From Mycolicibacterium brumae (lineage in GTDB: Bacteria > Actinomycetota > Actinomycetes > Mycobacteriales > Mycobacteriaceae): a DNA stretch of 64,000 nt. The translations under genes were made by a program, and so were the position numbers. How positions within the stretch are numbered: the first letter of the stretch is position 1; every line of letters starts with the position of its first letter. Location: assembly GCF_025215495.1 (NCBI RefSeq), contig NZ_CP104302.1:2790001-2854000 (forward strand). The letters run 5' to 3'. Of this stretch, positions 26,050 to 34,872 are shown one piece after another. The notes under the pieces were generated by a model. That model was not told the origin of the DNA. It ran no database searches and saw only the letters and a list, made by a program, of their open reading frames with translations.

Positions 26050-27261
26050 ATGGCAATCAATCTCGAACTGCCCAAGAAGCTGCAGGCCGTCGCCGAGAAG
26101 GGGCATGACGGCGCCGCGGAGATGCTCCGCCCGATCTCGCGCAAGTACGACCTCAAGGAGCACGCCTACCCGGTCGAGCTGGACACCCTGGCCGACCTGT
26201 TCGATGGCATCTCCGAGGCCAACACCATCTCGTTCGCCGGCGCGGGCGCCTTCCACGGCGCCGGCGACGCCACCAAGAACATCAACGGCGCCAACATGTC
26301 GGCGCTGCTCAACGCGATCGAAATCTCTTGGGGCGACGTCGCTTTGCTGCTGAGCGTGCCGCGCCAGGGGCTGGGCAACGCGGCCATCTCCTCGGTGGCC
26401 ACCGATGAGCAACTGGAGCGCTTCGGCAAGAACCTGTGGGCGTCGATGGCGATCACCGAGCCCAGCTTCGGCTCGGACTCGGCGGCGGTGTCCACCACGG
26501 CCACCCTTGACGGCGACGAGTACGTCATCAACGGCGAGAAGATCTTCGTCACCGCCGGGTCGCGCGCCGACCACATCGTGGTGTGGGCGTCGCTGGACAA
26601 GTCCAAGGGCCGCGCGGCGATCAAGTCGTTCGTGGTGCCCCGCGACGCGCCCGGCGTGACGGTGGAGCGCCTCGAGCACAAGCTCGGCATCAAGGCGTCC
26701 GACACCGCGGTGATCCGCTTCGAGAACGCCCGGATCCCCAAGGACAACCTGCTCGGCAGCCCCGAGATCGATGTCGACAAGGGCTTCGGCGGGGTCATGG
26801 AGACCTTCGACAACACCCGCCCGCTGGTGGCAGGCATGGCGGTGGGCTGCGCCCGCGCCGCGCTGGAGGAACTGCGCCGGATCATCACCGACGCCGGCAT
26901 CGAGATCTCTTACGACAAGCCGCCGCACGCCCAGCACGCCGCCGCCGCGGAGTTCATCCGGCTGGAGTCGGAGTGGGAGGCCGGTTACCTGTTGACGCTG
27001 CGCTCGGCCTGGATGGCCGATAACAAGCTGCCGAACTCCAAGGACGCGTCGATGGCGAAGGCCAAGGCCGCCCGGGTCGGCACCGACATCACCCTCAAGG
27101 CCGTCGAAATGGCTGGCACCACAGGCTATTCCGAGGAGACCCTGCTCGAGAAGTGGGCCCGCGACTCGAAGATCCTGGACATCTTCGAGGGCACCCAGCA
27201 GATCCAGCAGCTGGTGGTGGCGCGACGCCTGCTGGGCCTGTCGTCGGCCGAACTGAAGTAG
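26050..27261 (+). CDS. fadE23: Acyl-CoA dehydrogenase FadE23, 403 aa
   Basis: This is a full-length acyl-CoA dehydrogenase with MAITEPSFGSDSAAVSTTAT in the middle domain and ILDIFEGTQQIQQLVVARRL at the C-terminus, where the Glu of EGT is the catalytic-base position. It lies 39 bp after fadE24 in the same operon and probably forms an alpha2beta2 complex with it. The physiological acyl-CoA substrate is not evident from sequence. Confidence 0.93.
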   Translation: MAINLELPKKLQAVAEKGHDGAAEMLRPISRKYDLKEHAYPVELDTLADLFDGISEANTISFAGAGAFHGAGDATKNINGANMSALLNAIEISWGDVALLLSVPRQGLGNAAISSVATDEQLERFGKNLWASMAITEPSFGSDSAAVSTTATLDGDEYVINGEKIFVTAGSRADHIVVWASLDKSKGRAAIKSFVVPRDAPGVTVERLEHKLGIKASDTAVIRFENARIPKDNLLGSPEIDVDKGFGGVMETFDNTRPLVAGMAVGCARAALEELRRIITDAGIEISYDKPPHAQHAAAAEFIRLESEWEAGYLLTLRSAWMADNKLPNSKDASMAKAKAARVGTDITLKAVEMAGTTGYSEETLLEKWARDSKILDIFEGTQQIQQLVVARRLLGLSSAELK

Positions 27262-27294
27262 CAACCCAGCCCATCACCGCACCAGTAGGGTGCG

Positions 27295-28662
27295 GTGATG
27301 GGCTTGGAGTACTCATCCGTCATCGACGCGCCGCGCGAGGAGCTGTTCGCCTGGCACACCCGCCCCGGCGCGTTCACCCGTCTCTCCCCGCCGTGGCAGC
27401 CGACCCGGATCATCGCCGAGTGCGGGTCGGTCGCCGACGGCCGGGCGGTGCTCGGTCTGCCCGGCGGCCTGCGCTGGGTCGCCGACCACGAGCCGCAGGG
27501 GTATCACCCGCCGGCTCGGTTCACCGACCACGTCTCCTACGACGGGCGCCTGGACGCGCTGCCGGCGAAAACCTTTGTGCGGTGGCGGCACATTCACGAC
27601 TTCGAAGAGGTTTCCGAGACCCAGACCCGGATGGTCGACCGGGTGATCGGGAATGTGCCGGCCTTCGCGCTGCGGTCGATGTTCGCCTATCGGCACCGTC
27701 AGCTGGCCGCGGACATCGCCGCGCATCAGCGCGCCGCGGCGGCCGGGCTACCGTCGACGACGGTGGCGATCACCGGGGCGTCCGGCCTGATCGGCTCCGC
27801 GCTGGCGGCGTTTCTGAGCACGGGCGGCCACCGCGTCATCCGGCTCACCCGCACCCCTGCCACAAGTCCCGATGAGCGGCAATGGAATCCAGCTGACCCC
27901 CACCCCGACCTGCTGGCGGGCGTGGACGCGGTCATCCACCTGGCCGGGGCCTCGATCGCGGGCCGCTTCACCGAGGAGCACCGCCGAGCCGTCTGGGACA
28001 GCCGCGTCGGGCCGACCCGGCGGCTGGCCGAACTGGTCGCGCAGACCCCCGGCGGGCCGCCGACCGTGGTGTGCGCCTCCGGCATCGGGTACTACGGCTA
28101 TGACCGGGGCGAGGAGTCGCTGACCGAGGACAGTGACCGCGGCGACGGCTTTCTCGCCGACCTGGTCGCCGAATGGGAGGCCGCCGCCGCACCAGCGGCG
28201 CAGGCCGGCGCCCGAGTGGTCAACCTCCGCATCGGGAGCGCCCAATCCCCCCGCGGCGGCGCGCTGGCCAGGCTGCGCCCACTGGGGATGGCGGGTTTGG
28301 GCGGCCGGATCGGCGACGGCCGACAGTGGATGGCCTGGATCGGCATCGACGATCTGGTCGATGTGTTCCACCGTGCGCTGTGGGACACCGACCTTTCGGG
28401 CCCGGTCAACGCGGTCGCCCCGAACCCGGTGCGCAACGCCGACTACAGCCGCGCGCTGGCCCGCACGTTGCGCCGTCCCGCGCTGCTGCCGACTCCCGAC
28501 CTGGCGGTGCGGCTCGCCCTCGGCGAGCAGGGGGTGCGCGAGATGGCCCACGCCAGCCTGCGGGTGACCCCGGCCAAGCTGCAATCCGCCGGGCACCGGT
28601 TCCGGCATCCGCGGATCGAACAGGCGCTGGCCCATGTGCTGGGCCGCACCCCGACGCCCTAG
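27295..28662 (+). CDS. SRPBCC domain fused to TIGR01777-type NAD-dependent epimerase, 455 aa
   Basis: Two domains are present. Residues 1-140 form a START-like lipid/ligand-binding SRPBCC domain (LEYSSVIDAPREELFAWHTR, then GNVPAFALRSMFAYRHRQLA). From about 155 comes a Rossmann short-chain epimerase with VAITGASGLIGSALAAFLST, the hallmark VIHLAGASIAGRFT and YYG in GIGYYGYDRG. The C-terminal DUF1731-like segment ends VTPAKLQSAGHRFRHPRIEQ. Starts at 27295 (GTG) and 27298 (ATG) are both possible. Enzymatic function is undetermined for the family. Confidence 0.88.
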   Translation: MMGLEYSSVIDAPREELFAWHTRPGAFTRLSPPWQPTRIIAECGSVADGRAVLGLPGGLRWVADHEPQGYHPPARFTDHVSYDGRLDALPAKTFVRWRHIHDFEEVSETQTRMVDRVIGNVPAFALRSMFAYRHRQLAADIAAHQRAAAAGLPSTTVAITGASGLIGSALAAFLSTGGHRVIRLTRTPATSPDERQWNPADPHPDLLAGVDAVIHLAGASIAGRFTEEHRRAVWDSRVGPTRRLAELVAQTPGGPPTVVCASGIGYYGYDRGEESLTEDSDRGDGFLADLVAEWEAAAAPAAQAGARVVNLRIGSAQSPRGGALARLRPLGMAGLGGRIGDGRQWMAWIGIDDLVDVFHRALWDTDLSGPVNAVAPNPVRNADYSRALARTLRRPALLPTPDLAVRLALGEQGVREMAHASLRVTPAKLQSAGHRFRHPRIEQALAHVLGRTPTP

Positions 28663-28672
28663 ATCCTTCCGT

Positions 28673-28690
28673 CCATACTAAACAGTATGG
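28673..28690. promoter_or_regulatory. Palindrome CCATACT-N4-AGTATGG before the catabolic operon
   Basis: A perfect 7-bp dyad ends 13 bp before the ATG of the first operon gene. The operon's second gene encodes a TetR repressor, so this is a good autoregulatory operator candidate. The close spacing suggests a short or leaderless mRNA. Confidence 0.7.
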
Positions 28691-28703
28691 TACGTTCGCG
28701 ACT

Positions 28704-29870
28704 ATGGCAGCCGTCGCCGCGCAAACCACCGGCATTGACCAGGCCTTCATCGACCGTCTCGCCGAACGGTCAAGCGAGGCAGAACAATTGCGCCGCCTGC
28801 CGGCGGACACCGTCGCCGAGTTGAAGGCCTCCGGCTTCGTCGAACTGTTGGCCCCGGCCCGCTTCGGCGGAGCGCAGGCGCCACTGCGCGACATCCTCGA
28901 TCCGGTGCGTCGGATGGCCCACGGCTGCGTCTCCAGCGCCTGGACCATCGGCTTCTACGCCCTGCACAACTGGATGCTGGCGCTGTTCGACGAGCAGGCC
29001 CAGGCCGAGGTGTTCGCCGACGGGCCGGTGCTCGCGCCCGCGCCGCTGGCCCCCACCGGCCGCGCCGTCCCCGCCCCCGGCGGCTACCGATTGTCCGGAC
29101 GGTGGTCCTGGGCCACCGGGGTCATGGACGCCAACTGGATCATGGTCGGCGCGCTGTGTGGACCCGACGACGCCATCTTCCCCGCGCTGGCTCTGCTGCC
29201 CGCCGCCGATATCGCGATCGAGGACGTCTGGCACACCGACGGCATGTGCGCCACCGGCTCCAACGACGTCATCGTCACCGACGTGCTGGTGCCCGAACAC
29301 CGGCTGGTCCGGGTGCTCGACATCTACCGCGGCGCGGCCCCCGGCGCGGACCTGCACCAGTGCCCCAGCTACCGCTGGCCGATGGTGCCCGCCCTCGCCC
29401 TGCTGGCCGCGATGCCCGCCCTCGGCGCCGCCGAACGCGTCATCGAGATCTACGCGCAGCGGCTCGGCCAGCGGGTGCTCGCCTACGAGGGCCTCACCCA
29501 GAAGGACAAGCCGATCGCCCAGGCCCACCTGGCCGAGGCCCAGGTCCGGATCCGCGCCCTGCACGGGCTGCTGACCCAGACCGTCACCGAGATCGACACC
29601 ACGCTGGAGGCCGGCGAGCGGATTCCACGCGCCGACCGCGCGCAGGCCCGGTTGGCCGCCGCCCACATCGTCACCGAATCCCGCCGGGTCATCGCCTTGC
29701 TGATGGCCGCCTCCGGCGCCAGCGCGCACTTCCTGAACAACCCGCTGCAGCGGATCAAACGCGACGTCGACGTGCTCAGCGGCCACGTCATCTTCGACTA
29801 CGACACCAGCCGCGAGCTGGCCGGCGCGCTGAGCATCGGCGCCACCGTCTCGCCGACCTCGATGATCTGA
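28704..29870 (+). CDS. Acyl-CoA-dehydrogenase-like flavin monooxygenase (class D type), 388 aa
   Basis: The fold is that of acyl-CoA dehydrogenases, but the motifs resemble group D flavin-dependent hydroxylases such as HsaA/HpaB-like enzymes. These are SGRWSWATGVMDANWIMVGA in the middle, no E-G-T catalytic loop, and the C-terminal NNPLQRIKRDVDVLSGHVIF. Such enzymes hydroxylate aromatic rings with reduced flavin from a partner reductase; no reductase gene is in the cluster. The start is the ATG at 28704, directly downstream of the palindrome. Its stop overlaps the TetR start (TGATG). Dehydrogenase activity cannot be excluded. Confidence 0.75.
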   Translation: MAAVAAQTTGIDQAFIDRLAERSSEAEQLRRLPADTVAELKASGFVELLAPARFGGAQAPLRDILDPVRRMAHGCVSSAWTIGFYALHNWMLALFDEQAQAEVFADGPVLAPAPLAPTGRAVPAPGGYRLSGRWSWATGVMDANWIMVGALCGPDDAIFPALALLPAADIAIEDVWHTDGMCATGSNDVIVTDVLVPEHRLVRVLDIYRGAAPGADLHQCPSYRWPMVPALALLAAMPALGAAERVIEIYAQRLGQRVLAYEGLTQKDKPIAQAHLAEAQVRIRALHGLLTQTVTEIDTTLEAGERIPRADRAQARLAAAHIVTESRRVIALLMAASGASAHFLNNPLQRIKRDVDVLSGHVIFDYDTSRELAGALSIGATVSPTSMI

Positions 29871-30421
29871 TGCCGAACAAGACACGACTGTCCGTCGACG
29901 ACTGGATCGACGCCGGCTTCGAGATCCTCGCCGCAGAGGGCCGCGACGCGGTGAAGGTCGACCGGCTCTGCCAGCACCTCGGCGTCACCAAGGGCTCCTT
30001 CTACTGGCACTTCACATCGATGTCGGCCTACCGCGACGCCCTGATCGAGGAGTGGGCGCAGCTGAGCGGACGTGAGCACCCGGTGTCCCACGCCCCCGCC
30101 GACCTGCCGCCCCGCAAACGGCTGTCGCTGATGACCGAGGCGGTGGTCAGCCCGCGGCACTGGAAGCTGGAGCGCGCCATGCGGGAGTGGGCGCGCACCG
30201 ACGACGCCGTCGCCGCCAGCGTCAGCGCCGCCGACCGTCGGGCGCTGGCGGCGGTCCGCGAAGCGTTCGTCGACCTGGGCTTCGACGCCGAGGAGGCCGA
30301 CGTGCGGGCGCGGGTCACCTTCGCCGCGGGGCTGGGCTTTCTGATCATGAGCGGGCCGAAATCCCGCCCGCTGCCACGGGCTCGACGAGAACGGGTCCTG
30401 GATCTGATGGCCCGGCCATGA
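29870..30421 (+). CDS. TetR-family transcriptional regulator, 183 aa
   Basis: The N-terminal HTH is classical: WIDAGFEILAAEGRDAVKVD followed by LCQHLGVTKGSFYWHFTSM. The rest is a helical ligand-binding domain. The ATG at 29870 shares bases with the preceding stop, so repressor and first enzyme are translationally coupled. Probable target: the palindrome at 28673. The inducer is presumably the pathway substrate or a CoA ester of it. Confidence 0.92.
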   Translation: MPNKTRLSVDDWIDAGFEILAAEGRDAVKVDRLCQHLGVTKGSFYWHFTSMSAYRDALIEEWAQLSGREHPVSHAPADLPPRKRLSLMTEAVVSPRHWKLERAMREWARTDDAVAASVSAADRRALAAVREAFVDLGFDAEEADVRARVTFAAGLGFLIMSGPKSRPLPRARRERVLDLMARP

Positions 30422-30458
30422 TGAGCTCAGCCCGGACGCAACGCTAAGGAGCGAACAG

Positions 30459-31574
30459 ATGGAATCCTTCGTCCACCTCCGCAAGGGCGACACCCCCACC
30501 CGCATGCACGCCGATCTGGGCGGCCTCAAGGACGACGAGCTGGGCCGCGGCGGGTTCGTCGGCCGCACCGCCAGCCTGTACCGGCGCAACGACCCGACCG
30601 CCTACACCGCGCGCGGCCCACTGAGCCCCACCGACGTGCTGAGCAGCCAGCTCGAGCCCGCCGACGCCACCGACCCGGCCGGCGGCCCGCTGCTGATGTA
30701 CTCCAACGCCGACTGCCAGATCCTGCTGTCCCGGCGCAGCGCCCAGATGCCGCACTTCACCCGGTACGTCGACGGCGACCTGCTGTGCTTCACCCACACC
30801 GGGACCGGCCGCGTCGACACCGAATTCGGCCCGCTGAGCTACCGGCCCGGCGACTGGGTCTACCTGCCCAAGGGCTGCACCTGGCGGCAGATCCCCGACG
30901 CCGAGACCACCTGGCTGATGATCCAGGCCGTCGACGAGTTCCGGGTCCCACCGGCCGGGGTGCTGGGCCGGCACTTCCCCTTCGACCCGAACCAGGCCAC
31001 GGTGCCCGAACCGGCTCCCTGCGAGGACGGTGACGGCCCGCGCGGCGACGACGGCTACCGGGTGGCTCTGGTGCACGATCCGATCGACGGGGTGGCGACC
31101 ACAACCCTGTGCTACCAACATCATCCGCTGGATGTGGCGGGCTGGCAGGGCGACAACTTCCCGTTCGTCTTCAATATCGCGGACTACACGGTGCTGACCT
31201 CGGAGACCATGCATTTGCCGGCCACGGTGAACCTGTTCATGCAGGCGACCGGGGTGTACGTGATGAACTTCCTGCCCCGCCCGGCCGAGAGCCGGCCCGG
31301 AACCGAACGCATGCCGTGGTATCACCGCAATGTGGACTACGACGAGATCGCGTTCTTCCACAGCGGGTCGCTGTACGGCATCCCGATGCCGCCCGGGCTG
31401 ATATCGCATGCGCCGCAAGGGGTTCACCACGGCGCGCCGGAGAAGGCCCGGGAACGATCCCGGCGCAAGTTCGACGAATACGACCGGGTGGACTGGTCGG
31501 TGATCGCCATCGACACCCGCCGGCGTCTCACCCCGTCACCGGCCGTCCTCGCCAACGATCTGGGGCAGCACTGA
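30459..31574 (+). CDS. Homogentisate 1,2-dioxygenase-like protein, 371 aa
   Basis: This is a cupin-fold ring-cleaving dioxygenase of the homogentisate dioxygenase family. The N-terminal beta domain contains YVDGDLLCFTHTGTGRVDTE and GPLSYRPGDWVYLPKGCTWR. The C-terminal metal site is in MPWYHRNVDYDEIAFFHSG and ISHAPQGVHHGAP, with His and acidic ligands at the expected places. It is shorter than typical homogentisate dioxygenases (about 430-450 aa), and maleylacetoacetate isomerase and fumarylacetoacetase genes are absent nearby. The substrate may therefore be a different hydroquinone-type acid. Purine-rich AAGGAG lies nine bases upstream of the ATG. Confidence 0.8.
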   Translation: MESFVHLRKGDTPTRMHADLGGLKDDELGRGGFVGRTASLYRRNDPTAYTARGPLSPTDVLSSQLEPADATDPAGGPLLMYSNADCQILLSRRSAQMPHFTRYVDGDLLCFTHTGTGRVDTEFGPLSYRPGDWVYLPKGCTWRQIPDAETTWLMIQAVDEFRVPPAGVLGRHFPFDPNQATVPEPAPCEDGDGPRGDDGYRVALVHDPIDGVATTTLCYQHHPLDVAGWQGDNFPFVFNIADYTVLTSETMHLPATVNLFMQATGVYVMNFLPRPAESRPGTERMPWYHRNVDYDEIAFFHSGSLYGIPMPPGLISHAPQGVHHGAPEKARERSRRKFDEYDRVDWSVIAIDTRRRLTPSPAVLANDLGQH

Positions 31575-31576
31575 GC

Positions 31577-32758
31577 ATGACGCGTCACGAGTACGACCGA
31601 ATTCCGTACCTGATCGCCTACCAGAACTCTTCCGGTGTGCGCGATGTCTACGGCGGCATCGCCGAACTGGTGGTGCTGGAAAGCCAACTGCTGCGCCCCC
31701 GGGACCACCCGAGCGACACGGTGCTGATCTTCATGCACCCGATCGGAGGCGGGGCCTGGCTGCCGATGACCAACGCGCTGGCCCGCGCCGGCCACCATGT
31801 CATCTACTGCAACAGCCGATTCCGCGGCGCCGACTCCGCGCTGCTGATGGAGAAGGTGGTCCAGGACCTCGGCGAATGCGTCAAGGACGCCAAGAACCGG
31901 CTGGGGTACTCGAAGGTGGTGCTGGCCGGCTGGAGCGGCGGCGGCTCGCTGTCGGTGTTCTACCAGCAGCAGGCCCAGCACCCGACGGTCACCGCGTCCC
32001 CGTCCGGCGACGGCCCGGACCTGACCACTCTCGGCCTGATCCCGGCCGACGCGATCCTGCTGCTGGCCGCGCACATCAGCAGGCACGGCACGCTCACCGA
32101 ATGGCTGGACGCCTCCATCACCGACGAGTCCGACCCCGCCAAGCGTGATCCCGAACTCGACCTGTACAACCCCGACAACCCCAACCAGCCGCCGTACAGC
32201 CCTGAGTTCCTCGAGCGGTACCGCGCCGCGCAGATCGCCCGCAACCGCCGAATCACAGCCTGGGTCAAGGACAAACTGGCCGAGATCAAGGCCTCGGACC
32301 GCCCCGACGACGAGTTCGGCTTCGTCGTGCACGGCACCATGGCCGACCCGCGCTGGCTGGACCCGACCGTCGACCCGAACGAACGCCCAGCCGGGACTTG
32401 CTATCTGGGTGATCCACAGACGGTGAACATGAGCCCGGTCGGGCTGGCCCGGTACTGCTCGCTGCGCAGTTGGCTGTCGCAATGGAGTTACGACGACGCG
32501 CACGGCGACGCGGTGCAGGCCGGCCCGGACATCGCGGTGCCCACCCTGGTGATCGGCAACCTCGCCGACGACGCCTGCACCCCAAGCCACACCCGCCGGC
32601 TGTTCGAGGCGATCGGCCACCCGGACAAAGAGATTCACGAGATCCCCGGCGCCAACCACTATTACGCCGGACCCGATCAGCGCGGCACGCTGGCGCAGGC
32701 GGTGTCCATCTGCACCGAGTGGCTGACCCAACGTGGGTTCACCGGGGTCGCGCAGTGA
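31577..32758 (+). CDS. Alpha/beta hydrolase, 393 aa
   Basis: Nucleophile elbow VVLAGWSGGGSLSVFYQQ (G-x-S-x-G, around residue 118). Candidate acid in VIGNLADDACTPSHTRRLFE and candidate His in IPGANHYYAGPDQRG near the C-terminus give a complete triad. DTVLIFMHPIGGGAWLPM carries the oxyanion-hole HPxGGG. It starts two bases after the dioxygenase stop. In this cluster it could hydrolyse a ring-cleavage product or a thioester. The substrate is unknown. Confidence 0.82.
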   Translation: MTRHEYDRIPYLIAYQNSSGVRDVYGGIAELVVLESQLLRPRDHPSDTVLIFMHPIGGGAWLPMTNALARAGHHVIYCNSRFRGADSALLMEKVVQDLGECVKDAKNRLGYSKVVLAGWSGGGSLSVFYQQQAQHPTVTASPSGDGPDLTTLGLIPADAILLLAAHISRHGTLTEWLDASITDESDPAKRDPELDLYNPDNPNQPPYSPEFLERYRAAQIARNRRITAWVKDKLAEIKASDRPDDEFGFVVHGTMADPRWLDPTVDPNERPAGTCYLGDPQTVNMSPVGLARYCSLRSWLSQWSYDDAHGDAVQAGPDIAVPTLVIGNLADDACTPSHTRRLFEAIGHPDKEIHEIPGANHYYAGPDQRGTLAQAVSICTEWLTQRGFTGVAQ

Positions 32759-33960
32759 CCGTGACCGGCCCGCTGGACGGGATCCGGGTGATCGAGGTCG
32801 GCACACTGATCTCCGGCCCGTTCGCCGGCCGGCTGCTCGGCGATATGGGCGCCGAGGTCATCAAGGTCGAACCGCCCGGCGCCCCGGATCCGCTGCGCAC
32901 CTGGGGCCAAGCCGAACGCGACGGGCAGCGCTTCTTCTGGACCGTGCACGCCCGCAACAAGAAGGCCGTGACGCTCAACCTCCGGGCCCCCCGGGGCCGC
33001 GACCTGTTCCTGGAGTTGGCGGCCCGCGCGGACATCATCGTGGAGAACTTCCGCCCGGGCACCCTGGAACGCTGGAATCTCGGTTATGACGTGCTTTCCC
33101 AGCACAATCCGGGCATCATCCTGGTCCGGGTGTCCGGGTACGGGCAGACCGGGCCGAACGCGCACCGCGCCGGTTACGCCTCGGTCGCCGAGGCCGAGTC
33201 CGGGCTGCGGCATATGAACGGCTTCCCGGGCGGTCCGCCACCGCGGATGGCGCTGTCCCTCGGCGACTCGCTGGCCGGCATGTTCGCCGCCCAGGGCGCG
33301 CTGGCCGCGCTGTACCGGCGCACCGTCACCGGCCGCGGCCAGGTGGTGGACACCGCGCTGACCGAATCTTGTTTGGCCGTCCAGGAATCCACCATCCCCG
33401 ACTACGACGTCGGCGGCGTGGTGCGCGGCCCGTCGGGCACCCGGCTCGAAGGCATCGCGCCGTCGAACATCTATCAGAGCGCCGACGGCTCCTGGGTGGT
33501 GATCGCCGCCAACCAGGACACCGTGTTCGCCCGGCTGTGCGCCGCGATGGGGCAACCGGAATTGGCCGCCGACGAACGCTTCGTCGACCACCGGGCCCGC
33601 GGCCGCAATCAGGACGAACTGGACGCCATCATCGGAGCCTGGGCCGCCGCGCGCGCCCCGGCCGACATCATCGAGACGCTGTCGGCGGCGGGGGTGATCG
33701 CCGGGCCGATCAACACCGTCGCCGAGGTGGTGACCGACCCGCAGCTGCTGAGCCGCGACATGATCGTCGACCACTTCGACGAGCGGGCGCAGCGAAACGT
33801 CAAGGGCCCCGGGGTGATTCCGGTTCTGTCGGAGTCGCCCGGCACGGTCCGCAGCGCCGGGCCGGCCCGCCCGGGCCAGCACAATGACGAGGTGTACCGG
33901 GACCTGCTGGGCCACACCCGCGAGGAACTGGACCGCTGGGAAAGCGACGGTGTGCTGTGA
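32755..33960 (+). CDS. CaiB/BaiF family (class III) CoA-transferase, 401 aa
   Basis: N-terminal GIRVIEVGTLISGPFAGRLL and GDMGAEVIKVEPPGAPDPLR are diagnostic, as is NLRAPRGRDLFLELAARADI. The Asp in ALSLGDSLAGMFAAQGALAA is the likely nucleophile forming the acyl-aspartyl intermediate. It transfers CoA between organic acids, so the pathway has a CoA-activated intermediate. The GTG at 32755 overlaps the hydrolase stop by 4 bp; a second GTG two codons later is also possible. Confidence 0.9.
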   Translation: MTVTGPLDGIRVIEVGTLISGPFAGRLLGDMGAEVIKVEPPGAPDPLRTWGQAERDGQRFFWTVHARNKKAVTLNLRAPRGRDLFLELAARADIIVENFRPGTLERWNLGYDVLSQHNPGIILVRVSGYGQTGPNAHRAGYASVAEAESGLRHMNGFPGGPPPRMALSLGDSLAGMFAAQGALAALYRRTVTGRGQVVDTALTESCLAVQESTIPDYDVGGVVRGPSGTRLEGIAPSNIYQSADGSWVVIAANQDTVFARLCAAMGQPELAADERFVDHRARGRNQDELDAIIGAWAAARAPADIIETLSAAGVIAGPINTVAEVVTDPQLLSRDMIVDHFDERAQRNVKGPGVIPVLSESPGTVRSAGPARPGQHNDEVYRDLLGHTREELDRWESDGVL

Positions 33961-34868
33961 CCGTGTTGCCCGCCGAGGTGAGCATCCGGGAGGTCTGTCT
34001 GCGCGACGGCCTGCAGCTGGAGGACCCGCTGCCGACCGCGGCGAAGCTGGAGCTGTTGGCGGCGATCGTCGCCACCGGGGTCCGCGAAATCGAGGCCACC
34101 GCCTTCGTGTCCCCCACCAAGGTCCCGGCGCTGGCCGACGCCGCCGAACTGTCGGAGCACCTGCGCGCCTTCGACACCGTCGAGTTCTCGGCGCTGGTGG
34201 CCAGCCCGAATGGGGCCCGCCGCGCGCTGGCGGCCGGTTTCGGCTCCATCGAGTACGTGGTGTCGGCGGCCGACGCGCACAGTCGCGCGAACGTGGGGCG
34301 CTCCACCACCGAGGCCACCGAAGCGATCGCCGATATCGTCGCGATCGCCCACGACGCGGGCGCGGCGGTGGAGGTCATCATCGCCACCGCCTGGGACTGC
34401 CCGTTCGACGGCCCAACGAACCCGCAGCGCAGCGTCGACATCGCCGCCGCGGCAACCGAATTGGGCGCGGACCGGATCGCCATCGCCGACACCATCGGCA
34501 CCGCCACCCCGGTCCGGGTGACCGAGCTGGTGGACCGGGTGCGGCCGGTGATCGCCGACCTGCCGCTGGGCGCGCATTTCCACAACACCCGCGGCGCCGG
34601 GCTGGCCTGCGCCTACGCGGCGGTGGCGGCCGGGGTCACCCGGCTCGACGCCTCCGTCGGGGGGCTGGGCGGCTGCCCGTTCGCTCCCGGCGCCACCGGC
34701 AATATCGCCACCGAGGACCTGGTGTACCTGCTGCGCGACTGCGGGGTGCGCACCGGCGTCGACCTGCCGGCCACGATCGCCGCGGCAGCGGTGGCCCAGC
34801 GCCTGGTCGGCCACGAGCTGCCCAGCGCGCTGCTGCGCGCCGGCGACCGCCTGACGAGCACCGCCTGA
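33957..34868 (+). CDS. HMG-CoA lyase-like pyruvate-carboxyltransferase-fold protein, 303 aa
   Basis: TIM-barrel lyase: IREVCLRDGLQLED supplies the Arg/Asp of the active site, LGAHFHNTRGAG the metal-binding His pair, and SVGGLGGCPFAPGATGNIAT the signature with the catalytic Cys loop of hydroxymethylglutaryl-CoA lyases. It would cleave a 3-hydroxy-3-methyl-glutaryl-type CoA ester to acetyl-CoA and a keto acid. It is the last gene of the operon, overlapping the CoA-transferase by GTGA and converging on the kinase gene 4 bp away. Confidence 0.88.
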   Translation: MTVLPAEVSIREVCLRDGLQLEDPLPTAAKLELLAAIVATGVREIEATAFVSPTKVPALADAAELSEHLRAFDTVEFSALVASPNGARRALAAGFGSIEYVVSAADAHSRANVGRSTTEATEAIADIVAIAHDAGAAVEVIIATAWDCPFDGPTNPQRSVDIAAAATELGADRIAIADTIGTATPVRVTELVDRVRPVIADLPLGAHFHNTRGAGLACAYAAVAAGVTRLDASVGGLGGCPFAPGATGNIATEDLVYLLRDCGVRTGVDLPATIAAAAVAQRLVGHELPSALLRAGDRLTSTA

Positions 34869-34872
34869 CGGC

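Noticed and set aside
24484..27264. 926-codon open frame on the minus strand opposite fadE24-fadE23
   Set aside because: Third-position GC of the real genes keeps the antisense frame open. The translation is low-complexity Gly/Arg/Val/His-rich with no domain, while the plus strand encodes two clear acyl-CoA dehydrogenases.
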